Source: Tetragenococcus osmophilus (GTDB lineage: Bacteria > Bacillota > Bacilli > Lactobacillales > Enterococcaceae). Taken from it: a stretch of 64,000 bases of DNA. A model generated the notes under the pieces. That model worked only from the letters and a program-made list of their open reading frames with translations. It had not been told where the DNA came from and ran no database searches. Location: the NCBI RefSeq assembly GCF_003795125.1, contig NZ_CP027783.1, forward strand, positions 434,001-498,000, given 5' to 3'. Numbering within the stretch: the first letter of the stretch is position 1; each line of letters begins with the position of its first letter. Below, piece by piece: positions 37,664-46,688 of the stretch. Position numbers and translations under genes: made by a program.

Positions 37664-38203
37664 ATGTATGAAAAGATTTTAGATATAGCAGAGCAGCTAT
37701 TTATGACACAAGGTTATCAAGCGACATCTACGAGACAAATCACAGAAATTTTAGGGGTAACCCAACCTACGATTTACTATCACTTCAAGAAAAAAGAAGA
37801 TATTTACTATGCCGTGATGTTGCGTTTATCCAAAGATATTGAGCAAAATTTAACAAAATTTGTTGAAGACCCAACACAACAGTTAGAGTCAAAATTGATA
37901 TCAATGGTAGAATTTTTGAGAGAAAAACACCCTTTTAATTTTTTCGTAATGATGCATGATGTTCAACACTCTTTGCCTAAGGAAATGACGACAAAACTTT
38001 ATCAACTCTTTTCAAGCTCTTATAAGGGACCGTTTATTCGTTTACTAAAAGAAAATCGCGAGAAACTGCAAGCGTCCGTTGATATTGAATTTGCAGTAAG
38101 TCAGCTATTTATCTTAATGGCTTCGTATTTAGACAATACAAATCCAAAAGATAACATTTCGGAGATGATTTATCTGTATTTGCACGGGATATATAAGGAG
38201 TAG
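37664..38203 (+). CDS. TetR family regulator in the crt operon
   Basis: 179 aa. N-terminal TetR HTH about 1-48 (TRQITEILGVTQPTIYYHFKKKEDIYYAVM in overlapping parts); the remaining helical domain would bind a ligand. It follows crtM by 16 nt and so is in the carotenoid operon; the simplest model is autorepression of crtNM, perhaps through the palindrome at 35229-35241. RBS TTAGGTGAC is moderate. Confidence 0.88.
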   Translation: MYEKILDIAEQLFMTQGYQATSTRQITEILGVTQPTIYYHFKKKEDIYYAVMLRLSKDIEQNLTKFVEDPTQQLESKLISMVEFLREKHPFNFFVMMHDVQHSLPKEMTTKLYQLFSSSYKGPFIRLLKENREKLQASVDIEFAVSQLFILMASYLDNTNPKDNISEMIYLYLHGIYKE

Positions 38204-38236
38204 TTTTGTACGTTAAGGTTCTCAGTAAATAAAAAG

Positions 38237-38280
38237 CAAGAGGAAAGAAGCTTCATAAGCGAATAACTTCTTCCCTCTTG
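38237..38280. terminator. Hairpin between the crt operon and the PAP2 gene
   Basis: Arms CAAGAGGaAAGAAG and CTTCTTcCCTCTTG, 13 of 14 paired, 16-nt loop. T-run weak on the plus side; on the minus strand it is followed by CTTTTTATT, so it can serve both convergent genes. Confidence 0.7.
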
Positions 38281-38351
38281 TTACAGTTCTCTTAATACGA
38301 GCTATTCTAACTACACTTGATTTGGCAATGAAAGGGAACGTATCTTTTTAA

Positions 38352-39188
38352 TTATTTATTTTCCAGCGAAAGTCGGTTCAATTTTCGTTTTACCACCATA
38401 TAACGGAAAACTAAAAAGAAAATAAATGACACGCCGAATCCTACAGTAACATCTGACAAGAAGTGGGCCCCTTGCATCATACGACTAAACATCAAAATAG
38501 CGGCATAAAAAGCAAGGGCTAAAAATACAGCTCCTTCTTTTGACTGCCATTTCGGATGGACCATCGCTAAGAAACTTAAACTTAACGTTGCACCGCCCCA
38601 CATTGAGTGGCCTGAAGGAAATGATTTGATTTCATCATTTTCAGTGACAAAAGATAAGTATCTGTCCCCGTTGATTTGATACCAACGTGTAAATAAGTCA
38701 AAATCATCTTGCATTGAGCGAAAACGCACACGTCCAAAAATAGGTTTAACACCTTCTACAACCATCATGGCAAAAAATGTAGTTAATACAATACCAATTC
38801 CAGCCAAACGATAACGTTGCGCTAAAGAAGTTGGAATTTGCCGAACTAAATAAGCAATCAAAATAATGGCAAAAGCACTGTACACCAATCCCCATCCATA
38901 AAAATAATCATGAATCCAATAAACGCCCACTAAACTCCACAATACATAAACGGCGCCAGAAATAATGAGGACAATTGGCTTTGTTTCTGAAAAAGAAAGC
39001 GTCCAGAAAACTAAAGCAGAACCGATCATAATCACAGTACCAATAACACCTGCTGCAAAATACTCAAAAAAGTATGAAAATCCATTATCTTCGCGTAACA
39101 AAGCTTGGTCAATTTGTAAATCATAATAAGTGGCAATAATAAGGCAAACGAGTAAAATAAGACCAATAGTGGTATAAATCTTTCTCAT
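38352..39188 (-). CDS. PAP2-family membrane phosphatase
   Basis: 278 aa, six predicted helices. PAP2 catalytic motifs: KPIFGRVRFRS near 150-160 (C1), SFPSGHSMWGGATLS near 190-204 (C2), SRMMQGAHFLSDVTVG near 235-250 (C3, with the nucleophile His). Acts on lipid phosphates such as undecaprenyl-PP or phosphatidic acid, or on isoprenyl-PP. Adjacent to, but convergent with, the crt operon. RBS GGAGGAAAATT. Confidence 0.88.
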   Translation of the reverse strand: MRKIYTTIGLILLVCLIIATYYDLQIDQALLREDNGFSYFFEYFAAGVIGTVIMIGSALVFWTLSFSETKPIVLIISGAVYVLWSLVGVYWIHDYFYGWGLVYSAFAIILIAYLVRQIPTSLAQRYRLAGIGIVLTTFFAMMVVEGVKPIFGRVRFRSMQDDFDLFTRWYQINGDRYLSFVTENDEIKSFPSGHSMWGGATLSLSFLAMVHPKWQSKEGAVFLALAFYAAILMFSRMMQGAHFLSDVTVGFGVSFIFFLVFRYMVVKRKLNRLSLENK

Positions 39189-39282
39189 AATTTTCCTCCA
39201 TTCATATATACCCCCTTACCAAATCAATAATTGCTCGTATTAACTATCTCAAGTTTAACGTTATTTTGTAAGCGGTGTCAAA

Positions 39283-39323
39283 AAGTTTGAGAAACAATGG
39301 AAACTCCATCATTTCTCAAGCTT
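39283..39323 (-). terminator. Terminator of menE
   Basis: Arms AAGTTTGAGAAA and TTTCTCAAGCTT (one mismatch), inner GGA/TCC pairing, then CTTTTTG on the minus strand. Confidence 0.85.
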
Positions 39324-39332
39324 TCATTAAAA

Positions 39333-40784
39333 CTATAACCACTCTTTAAGCTTATAACGCATAAGCTTGTTGGAAGCATTTCTGGGCAGTTCTTCAACAA
39401 AATAAACCTCTTTAGGAACTTTATACGAAGCTAGCCGTCCTCTCACATAGGTCTGCACTGCTTCTTCATCCAGCGCATTTTGATCCTCTTTTACAATAAA
39501 AGCTACCGGTATCTCGCCCCATTTATCATCTGGCTTGTCTATTACGCCAACTTCTTGGACGTTAGTAAGCTCAGTGATTACACTTTCGATTTCAGAGGGA
39601 TAAATATTTTCACCACCTGAAATGATTAAGTCATGCCGACGATCGACGACATACAAAAATCCTTCTTCATCAAGGTAACCTAGGTCGCCTGTTTTCAACC
39701 AACCTGCTTGAAAAGCCTTTTTGTCAGCGTCGGGATTGTTGAAATAACCTTTTGTTACCATCGGCCCTTTAACATAAATTTCGCCAACACCTTGAGAAGA
39801 TGGCGTATCGATTTGTAATTGTGCTGGAACCAAAGGCTTACCCGCTGAACCTATTTTGCGTAGCGCATCCTGTGAGCTCAGCGTCACGATTTGCGAAGAA
39901 GTTTCCGTTAAGCCATAAGATTGAAAGACGGGTACACCCTTTTTTTGAGCTTGTTCAAGCATCGGTTTGGGCGCCGGTCCGCCTCCTAATAACACACATC
40001 GCAGTTTTTCAGGATAGCTTTCATTATCCAACTTTTCTAACAAACGCTGCAGCATAACCGTCACGACAGAAATCATAGTAATATCATTATTCATCAACGC
40101 ATCATGGACTTTTTCCGGTTCAAAGGATTCCATCAAATAAACAGGCATGCCATAAATCACACTTTTAAATAAAATAGATAAGCCGCTAACATGGAATAAA
40201 GGCAATACAGCTAACCACTTGTCTTGGGGAGATAGCCCCAAATTAAGCGCTGAGCCGATCGCGCTCCACCAATGATTTCCATAAGTATGTACCACACCTT
40301 TAGGAAAACCCGTAGTGCCCGAGGTATAAATGATGGTGAAAGGATCACTTAACGTCAGTTCTTTTTGTAAAGCAACTTCTTTTTCAGGCAATTGCTGCAA
40401 TTCAGAAATTGTCTTTTTCTGAGCGACCTCGAGTTTTTCCTTTTCATAACTCAATTGGTCCGAAGTCACTAACAAGTTTACCTTAGCATCATCGATTTGA
40501 AATTGTAATTCATATGAACTTAAGCGCGTATTTAGTAAAACAACTACAGCACCAAGATAACTTAAGGCATGAATGGTAATCACCATATGGACATCATTCT
40601 GAGATAATAGGGCCACATGGCTACCTTTAGCAACGCCTAAGCTAGCTAATTGTCTAGCCACCGTTTGACTAGCTTGATATAGCTCTTGGAAAGTCAAACT
40701 TTCTTTTTCATTATATTCCAGTGCTAATTGGTCAGGTTTCAAATCTGCTTGTTTGGTTAACCAATGGGGAATTACTTCACTCAT
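39333..40784 (-). CDS. menE: 2-succinylbenzoate-CoA ligase
   Basis: 483 aa acyl-CoA synthetase (ANL family). AMP-binding P-loop FTIIYTSGTTGFPKGVVHTYGNHW in two parts near 150-172; FQSYGLTETSSQIVTLS near 290; GWLKTGDLGYLDEEGFLYVVDRRHDLIISGGENIYP region near 365-395; C-terminal Lys in NASNKLMRYKL. Activates o-succinylbenzoate with CoA in menaquinone synthesis. It follows menB by 91 bp, with a strong hairpin between. The rest of the men genes are not in this window. Confidence 0.9.
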   Translation of the reverse strand: MSEVIPHWLTKQADLKPDQLALEYNEKESLTFQELYQASQTVARQLASLGVAKGSHVALLSQNDVHMVITIHALSYLGAVVVLLNTRLSSYELQFQIDDAKVNLLVTSDQLSYEKEKLEVAQKKTISELQQLPEKEVALQKELTLSDPFTIIYTSGTTGFPKGVVHTYGNHWWSAIGSALNLGLSPQDKWLAVLPLFHVSGLSILFKSVIYGMPVYLMESFEPEKVHDALMNNDITMISVVTVMLQRLLEKLDNESYPEKLRCVLLGGGPAPKPMLEQAQKKGVPVFQSYGLTETSSQIVTLSSQDALRKIGSAGKPLVPAQLQIDTPSSQGVGEIYVKGPMVTKGYFNNPDADKKAFQAGWLKTGDLGYLDEEGFLYVVDRRHDLIISGGENIYPSEIESVITELTNVQEVGVIDKPDDKWGEIPVAFIVKEDQNALDEEAVQTYVRGRLASYKVPKEVYFVEELPRNASNKLMRYKLKEWL

Positions 40785-40825
40785 TATTCAAAGCTCACTT
40801 CCTCGATACATTTATAAATAACGAA

Positions 40826-40863
40826 ATATAGCAACTTTTGATATGAAACAAAAGTTGCTATAT
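40826..40863 (-). terminator. Perfect 15-bp hairpin between menB and menE
   Basis: Arms ATATAGCAACTTTTG and CAAAAGTTGCTATAT, 8-nt loop. The minus-strand tail is TTCGTTATTT, not a clean T-run, so it may attenuate or process the message rather than end it fully. Confidence 0.7.
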
Positions 40864-40875
40864 CGATAACCTTTA

Positions 40876-41694
40876 TTAAGGAAAACGTGGGAACTGATCA
40901 AAGTCAGGCTTTCTTTTTTCCTTAAAAGCGTCACGACCTTCTTTGGCTTCATCGGTCGTATAATATAAGAGGGTTTCATTGCCGCCCATTTGTTGTAGAC
41001 CAGCCAATCCATCTGTAGCAGCGTTAAATGATGCTTTCAAAAAGCGTAGTGCGGTTGGTGATTTTTCCAAAATTTCACGACACCATTGCAAGGTTTCTGC
41101 TTCTAATTGATCCAATGGCACTACTTTATTTACTAATCCCATATCATAAGCTTCTTTTGCATCATATTGACGACATAAATACCACATTTCGCGTGCACGT
41201 TTTTGTCCGATCATTTCTGCCAATAAACCAGCGCCATAACCAGAGTCAAAACTACCGACTTTCGGCCCCGTTTGACCAAAAATGGCATTATCAGCGGCAA
41301 TCGTTAGATCACAAACGACATGTAATACATGACCGCCTCCAATCGCATAACCTGCGACCATCGCAATCACTGGCTTAGGAATATTACGAATCAATCGTTG
41401 TAAGTCTAAGACATTTAGACGTGGTACTTGGTCTTTACCGACGTAACCACCGTTTCCTCGAACAGTTTGATCACCACCAGAACTAAAGGCTTTTTCTCCA
41501 GCTCCAGTCAAAATAATCACACCAACAGATGAGTCATCTCTAGCATCTGCAAATGCATCGATCATTTCATTTACTGTCAATGGCGTGAATGCGTTACGTT
41601 TTTCTGGACGATTCATCGTAACCTTAGCCACGCCATTATATTTTTCATAAGTAATTTCCTCATAGTCCGTTACTTTTTCCCAAGTGACTTCCAT
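40876..41694 (-). CDS. menB: 1,4-dihydroxy-2-naphthoyl-CoA synthase
   Basis: 272 aa crotonase-family enzyme. Signatures: [23 protein letters not shown] in parts near 13-38, [20 protein letters not shown] near 61-80, [25 protein letters not shown] near 110-134, and [21 protein letters not shown] near 138-158. Closes the second ring of the menaquinone headgroup from the CoA ester made by MenE. Divergent from a thioesterase gene. RBS AGGAGGAATC. Confidence 0.95.
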   Translation of the reverse strand: MEVTWEKVTDYEEITYEKYNGVAKVTMNRPEKRNAFTPLTVNEMIDAFADARDDSSVGVIILTGAGEKAFSSGGDQTVRGNGGYVGKDQVPRLNVLDLQRLIRNIPKPVIAMVAGYAIGGGHVLHVVCDLTIAADNAIFGQTGPKVGSFDSGYGAGLLAEMIGQKRAREMWYLCRQYDAKEAYDMGLVNKVVPLDQLEAETLQWCREILEKSPTALRFLKASFNAATDGLAGLQQMGGNETLLYYTTDEAKEGRDAFKEKRKPDFDQFPRFP

Positions 41695-41942
41695 TCATGA
41701 TTCCTCCTCAGTTTCTATCGATATTTCAAATATTTAGAAAGAAAACTTTCATTATTTTAAAAGTCATCTTGGGTATAATTTAGTACTTTTTCTTTGTTTT
41801 CTCAAGAGAAAGCGTTTGAAGGTGAACTTTCTTACAGATTAAATTTTACAGGGAGTAAAGTGAAAATTGACACTACGCTTTTCTTTCCATAAACTAAAAG
41901 TGATCGATTTTATTAAATTTAACATGCAGGAGGTTTAGCCAA

Positions 41943-42317
41943 TTGGAAAATACATTAATGGACGCGCTTGGAATGGAAATTGTTTCCGCAGAAAAAGAAA
42001 GTGTAGTCATGACCATGCCAGTAGATCATCGCACCCGTCAGCCAGCTCAATATTTGCATGGCGGCGCCAGCGCTGCTCTGGCAGAAACAGCAGCAAGTAT
42101 CGGCGCCTCCGCAAATATCGACTCTAACAAGGAGACTATTTTTGGCATAGAAATCAACGCGAATCATATCAAAAGCAAAACCGACGGAACCGTCACGGCC
42201 AAAGCAACGCCGCTCCACATTGGACGCAAGACCATGGTTTGGCGAATAAATATAACCGACGAAAAAGACCAACTTATTTGTGCCGCTAGATGTACGCTAG
42301 GAGTAGTTGCAAAATAA
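41943..42317 (+). CDS. PaaI-type hotdog thioesterase, probable DHNA-CoA thioesterase
   Basis: 124 aa, hotdog fold: QYLHGGASAALAETAASIGA near 39-58 with the catalytic region GGASAALAE, then FGIEINANHIKS. The start is TTG at 41943, with AGGAGG 9 nt upstream; the ATG at 41958 is too far from it. Divergent from menB, the usual neighbour of the enzyme that releases 1,4-dihydroxy-2-naphthoate from CoA (MenI), so that role is likely though inferred. Confidence 0.82.
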   Translation: MENTLMDALGMEIVSAEKESVVMTMPVDHRTRQPAQYLHGGASAALAETAASIGASANIDSNKETIFGIEINANHIKSKTDGTVTAKATPLHIGRKTMVWRINITDEKDQLICAARCTLGVVAK

Positions 42318-42802
42318 GGATGAATAAGAGGAATATGAGTAAGTTCATAGTTATATATCCTTTACCCATACAGAAATCAGAAATTTTTTAACTTCGTCAA
42401 GCTTACTCTTTAAAACGGAATAGTTTTGAGTGAAACTCATAAAATTCTCAGTATGACAATTTCTCAATGAATAGGCTACTAAAAAATATTCAATCAAAGC
42501 TCTTTTCTTCTTAAGTGTAGTAGTGTTATTCCTATCCCCTTTTCAATAAATTAACGTGCTAATTTAATATTGCTTTACCATCAATACATTTGAAACATCT
42601 TTTTTCCTAGATTTAATTACTTAATAAGTTTTTAACTCAGCTAAGAGTAATCATAAATTGGATATAAGCCGGGTAAGACGGAATAAACTTCCATTTGTAC
42701 CGCTATTAGTCTCCGTCTTCCTTGCTTTTAACTAACAGTACATACTTTCAAATATTTAGTAGAGTTTCATCACTGAATACGCCCATGTCGAAAGCACTAA
42801 AA
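42318..42802. other. Long spacer without a recognised gene
   Basis: About 485 bp. A minus-strand frame of roughly 58 codons is open (about 42349-42535) without ATG or RBS and with no recognised similarity; possibly a gene remnant. Nothing else stands out. Confidence 0.35.
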
Positions 42803-42833
42803 AAGGCACTGACGTTTGTTTAGCCAATGCCTT
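42803..42833 (-). terminator. Terminator of the malY-like gene
   Basis: Arms AAGGCA and TGCCTT with inner TG/CA pairing, then TTTTTTAG on the minus strand. Confidence 0.75.
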
Positions 42834-42837
42834 CTAA

Positions 42838-44010
42838 CTATTTATTTAACGAATATATTCCCTGTTTTAATCGCTTTAATCCTTCGATTACTTTTGTTCG
42901 TGGACATCCTACATTTAACCGTAAGAAATGATTTCCATTACCGCCGTAAACTTTTCCGTCCATGATAGCCACTTTCCCAACGTGAATAAGTGCGTTTTGC
43001 AATTGTTCCATTGGAAAATCAAGAGCACTTACGTCTAACCACATCAAATAAGTTGCTTGGCTATCTACCACTTTAATTTGGGGAAGTTCGTTTTGTAAGA
43101 ATTCAGTTACGTAAGAGATATTTTGGTCGAGGTAATCATTTAGTTCATCCACCCAATTTTCACATTTTTGATAGGCAGTCATCGTGGCAAGCATCCCCAT
43201 GATGCTTGCAGAAGAAAGACCATCCCGCCCTTTTAGTACTCCTTGAAATTTTTCACGTAAACTTTCGTCTGGAAGTAAAATATAAGAAAAAATAAGACTA
43301 GGGAAATTAAATGTCTTTGTTCCTGAACTGGCTGAAGCTACATTTTTTTGTGTAATACTCACTATAGGATAGTGCTTTACCCCCTTACGTAATACATCCA
43401 TATGGATCTCATCAACGATCAGAAAAACGCTATATTTTTGACACAAAGCTACAATGGATTCCAGTTCTTTCTTTGTCCACACACGCCCTGTTGGATTATG
43501 AGGCGAACATAATAATAGTATTTCATTTTGCGATTTTGCTAATTTTTCTTCCAAGTCAGCAAAGTCAATATCATACCGGTCTCCATTGTAGTACAAAGGG
43601 TTTTCTACTACTTTCCGATTATTCTCTTTAATTACTTTAAAAAAAGCGTCATAAGCTGGTGTTTGTAATACAATACCGCTATTTTCTGAAGACATTAATT
43701 GAATTAATACCGATATAGAGTAAATAACTGATGGACTATATTGGATCCACTCTCCCGAAATCTGCGTTTTTAAGCGATATTTATACCAATAGATAACACT
43801 ATTTTTAAAAGCATTATGGTTCCATCTAGTATAACCAAATACAGGATGCTCCAAACGTTCTTTTAACACTTTTGTTACTTCATCCGGTACGGCGAAGTCT
43901 GTATCTGAAATTGTAAAAGGAAGTAGTCCTGGAACTCCGAAACGATCTTGCACAAAATCCCATTGTGTACAAAAAGTTCCTTTACGGTCAATGGCTTGAT
44001 CAAACTTCAA
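42838..44010 (-). CDS. MalY/PatB-family PLP aminotransferase (cystathionine beta-lyase type)
   Basis: 390 aa, fold type I PLP enzyme. LPFTISDTDFAVPDEV near 32-47, GYTRWNHNAF near 75, LLLCSPHNPTGRVWTKKEL near 165-183, VDEIHMDV near 200, and the PLP-lysine region SASSGTKTFNFPSLIFSY near 225-242. MalY-type enzymes cleave cystathionine; E. coli MalY also represses MalT. Encoded 12 nt after a MalX-like PTS gene, the same pair as malXY. Either a sulfur-amino-acid lyase or a sugar-linked role is possible. Confidence 0.85.
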   Translation of the reverse strand: MKFDQAIDRKGTFCTQWDFVQDRFGVPGLLPFTISDTDFAVPDEVTKVLKERLEHPVFGYTRWNHNAFKNSVIYWYKYRLKTQISGEWIQYSPSVIYSISVLIQLMSSENSGIVLQTPAYDAFFKVIKENNRKVVENPLYYNGDRYDIDFADLEEKLAKSQNEILLLCSPHNPTGRVWTKKELESIVALCQKYSVFLIVDEIHMDVLRKGVKHYPIVSITQKNVASASSGTKTFNFPSLIFSYILLPDESLREKFQGVLKGRDGLSSASIMGMLATMTAYQKCENWVDELNDYLDQNISYVTEFLQNELPQIKVVDSQATYLMWLDVSALDFPMEQLQNALIHVGKVAIMDGKVYGGNGNHFLRLNVGCPRTKVIEGLKRLKQGIYSLNK

Positions 44011-44022
44011 AATGGCTCCCCC

Positions 44023-45582
44023 TTAAATTAATTCTTCCAAAGCATTACGTACAGTAGTTACCTTGGTACCTATAATCACTTGAACATTTTGCTCATCTAA
44101 ATGGACAACACCTAATGCACCAAGTGACTTTAATTTTTCGTCATCTACTTTAGCACCAGAATCTAATACTAGGCGTAGTCTAGTAATACAATTGTCCAAA
44201 TTTTCTATATTTTCCGCTCCACCTAGAGCAGATAAAATTCCTTTAGTATCAAAACTACCTTGTTTGCTATAATTCACTTCTTCATCAGTGTACTCAGTTT
44301 CATCGACCATTTTTTCACGACCAGGTGTCGCTAAATCTCTCTTTAAAATAATTGTCTTAAATACAAAATAATAAATCGCAAACCAACAAATTCCTACAAG
44401 AAGTACAATCCACCACCTTGTTTGTACACCTTGCATTACACCAAAAATCAGGAAATCCAATACGCCACCATCCGTATTCCCAATTGTCACTCCTAATAAA
44501 TTCATAAGCAAAAAGCCTAAGCCTGTCATAACTACGTGGAAAATCCACAATAGCGGACTAATAAATAAGAATAAAAACTCGATAGGTTCAGTAATCCCTG
44601 TGACAAAAGTCGCAATGACTCCAGAAATCAGCAAGCCTTTGACTTTTGAACGATTCTCAGGTTTAGCAGTACGATACATAGCAAAAGCTGCAGCAGGTAA
44701 ACCGAACATAAAGGTTGGAATTTTTCCTTGAGATAAAAAGGCCGTTACATTAGGAGAAATTGGTAAATTATTTTGCAGTTCTGCATAGAAAATATTTAAC
44801 GCACCAAAAACTTCATTGCCGTTAATAACAGCTGCGCCTCCAGCCTCAGTGAAGCGAATCATTGCTACTAGAATATGATGCAAACCAAATGGTAATAAAA
44901 GTCTTTCACCTGCACCAAACAAGAAAGGACCAAAAACACCAGCATGTTGGATCGTGCTACCAATGCCAGTAATAACCATGGCAAATAGCGGCCAGATCAT
45001 TGGAATAATTAAGCCGACAATGCCCATCACAAGTGAAGTAATAATAGGTACAAAACGCACACCTGAAAAAAACGCGAAACTATCGGAAAGCTGAATATTA
45101 TAAAATCGCTTATGAAGATAATAAACAATTACACCCGCAACAATTCCACCCAGAACACCCATTTCTAATGTCTGAATACCAAAGACCATGCCTTGCCCAG
45201 ACTCTTGTAAATTATCTGTTTCGGCCAAAAGGTTTGTTTCATCTAAATAAAAATTAATAGATAAATTCATAATGACATAGCCAACAAAACCAGAAAAAGC
45301 TGCTGCTCCTTTTTCCTTTCTAGCCAGACCTAGCGGAATTGCAATGGCAAAAAGAGCTGGTAAATATGTAAATGCAAATCCTCCGATAGTGGACAAAAAT
45401 CGGAAAACCACTTGTAATATTTGATTTTCTAGAAATGGAAACTGTTCAATAATGGCTGGTGAAGAAAAAGCACTTCCAACACCTAAAACAATTCCCATAA
45501 AAGCTAGTAAAGCCACCGGCAGCATGAACGTTTTTCCTAAACCTTGAAAAAATTCCCAAAGTCCAAACTTTTTCTTCTTCAT
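44023..45582 (-). CDS. PTS glucose/maltose-family EIICB (MalX-like)
   Basis: 519 aa. EIIC about 1-410 with about 10 helices (FGAGERLLLPFGLHHILVAMIRF near 225-247 is a glucose-family signature; GITEPIEFLFLFISPLLW near 320), then EIIB about 440-519 with the phosphocysteine in NIENLDNCITRLRLVLD. There is no EIIA, so phosphate must come from a separate EIIA-glucose protein. Operon mate of the malY-like gene. A cre-like sequence and an RpiR gene lie upstream. Substrate could be maltose, glucose or an amino sugar. Confidence 0.9.
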   Translation of the reverse strand: MKKKKFGLWEFFQGLGKTFMLPVALLAFMGIVLGVGSAFSSPAIIEQFPFLENQILQVVFRFLSTIGGFAFTYLPALFAIAIPLGLARKEKGAAAFSGFVGYVIMNLSINFYLDETNLLAETDNLQESGQGMVFGIQTLEMGVLGGIVAGVIVYYLHKRFYNIQLSDSFAFFSGVRFVPIITSLVMGIVGLIIPMIWPLFAMVITGIGSTIQHAGVFGPFLFGAGERLLLPFGLHHILVAMIRFTEAGGAAVINGNEVFGALNIFYAELQNNLPISPNVTAFLSQGKIPTFMFGLPAAAFAMYRTAKPENRSKVKGLLISGVIATFVTGITEPIEFLFLFISPLLWIFHVVMTGLGFLLMNLLGVTIGNTDGGVLDFLIFGVMQGVQTRWWIVLLVGICWFAIYYFVFKTIILKRDLATPGREKMVDETEYTDEEVNYSKQGSFDTKGILSALGGAENIENLDNCITRLRLVLDSGAKVDDEKLKSLGALGVVHLDEQNVQVIIGTKVTTVRNALEELI

Positions 45583-45628
45583 TTTTTATTCCTCCATATT
45601 ATAAAAATAATCACCTAATCTGATCTCT

Positions 45629-45643
45629 ATAAATCGCTTACAT
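45629..45643. promoter_or_regulatory. cre-like site upstream of the malX-like gene
   Basis: On the minus strand ATGTAAGCGATTTAT fits WTGNAANCGNWNNCA except the last two bases; 47 bp before the EIICB start. Fits CcpA catabolite control. Confidence 0.45.
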
Positions 45644-45723
45644 GAAGATCATAGCCTATTTAACTTTGATTAAGCAATTACTTTTGAGAAAATGAATAGA
45701 GTTCCACAGTTCTGTATGTTCTT

Positions 45724-46497
45724 TCAACCTTGATCAAATGTTCTTGCAAACTGAATTAGTAAAATATCTAACACCGCTGAAAAAGGAACACGAGAGCTGA
45801 GGTCGACTTCATCAAAATAAAGCATATCAACGACTGCTTGGATTTTATAAGTAGTTAATGCTTCTAAACTACTGTTTTTTGTCCCAATAATGGCTAATGT
45901 AGGTACGCCTTGTTGTTGTAAATTAATCGCGTATTCGATGACACTTGGAGTCTCTCCGCTATTACTAACTATAATTGCAAAGTCCTCTGGTGTTAATGTT
46001 TTTGAAGTTATTTGAAGCTCATCCCAGTCAATTCGAGCATTGGCCGTTTTGCCTAAAAACGTAAGCTTTCTTGCAGCGTGAATACAATTAGCTAAACTGC
46101 CACCCATCCCAAATAATTCGACTACTTTTGCTTTTTTTAAGCAATGGATAATCTCTTCTAAAGGAATTTGTTTGAACCTTTCTAACGTTTCATGTAATTG
46201 GTACTCAATTGAATGACATAAATCAGATAATTGCTTTGAATATAGAGCTTTTTCGGGTTCTTCTAACTCTTTATTATCTTGTGCTATAGCATATTTTAAT
46301 TCTTGGAAGCCTTTAAATCCTAGTCGTTGAGCAGTGCGAGAAATGGTAGCCGTAGAAATAAAAAGCTCTTTAGCTAATAAATCAGCTGTTAATGTAGTTA
46401 CTGTACTTGAATTTTGTAAAATATAATCCAAAACTTGTTTTTCTAGCTCACTTAGTTGTGGGCGCTTTTTTAATAGTTTATTTTGTAAAGTGTTCAT
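45724..46497 (-). CDS. RpiR/MurR family transcriptional regulator
   Basis: 257 aa. HTH about 1-75 (LLAKELFISTATISRTAQRLGFKGFQELKYAIA in two parts) and SIS about 110-250 (VELFGMGGSLANCIHAARKLTF, AIIVSNSGETPSVIEYA). Encoded 141 bp upstream of, and on the same strand as, the EIICB/malY-like pair, which it probably controls in response to a phosphosugar. In E. coli the malXY pair is controlled by the LacI-type MalI, so here a different regulator family occupies that place. Confidence 0.88.
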   Translation of the reverse strand: MNTLQNKLLKKRPQLSELEKQVLDYILQNSSTVTTLTADLLAKELFISTATISRTAQRLGFKGFQELKYAIAQDNKELEEPEKALYSKQLSDLCHSIEYQLHETLERFKQIPLEEIIHCLKKAKVVELFGMGGSLANCIHAARKLTFLGKTANARIDWDELQITSKTLTPEDFAIIVSNSGETPSVIEYAINLQQQGVPTLAIIGTKNSSLEALTTYKIQAVVDMLYFDEVDLSSRVPFSAVLDILLIQFARTFDQG

Positions 46498-46688
46498 AAT
46501 AAAAGATCTCCATTATTTATAAGATGTTTTAAATCTGCCTTTTTGAATAAATTGAAAAGCTTCTTTTAGTCAATAGTTCAATAGCTTATGAAATAAAAAG
46601 AAACTTCCAATTTTAATAATTTTTATTAATTTCATATCCAAAATACGTTCCAAAGAATATAAGTGAATCCGGCCAGATACACCAATTA

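Noticed and set aside
41806-41820. cre-like AGAAAGCGTTTGAA between menB and the thioesterase gene
   Set aside because: Three mismatches to the consensus, and no reason for catabolite control at this site.
42349-42535. Minus-strand open stretch of about 58 codons in the long spacer
   Set aside because: No ATG or RBS, and no recognised similarity; kept only as a note in the spacer entry.
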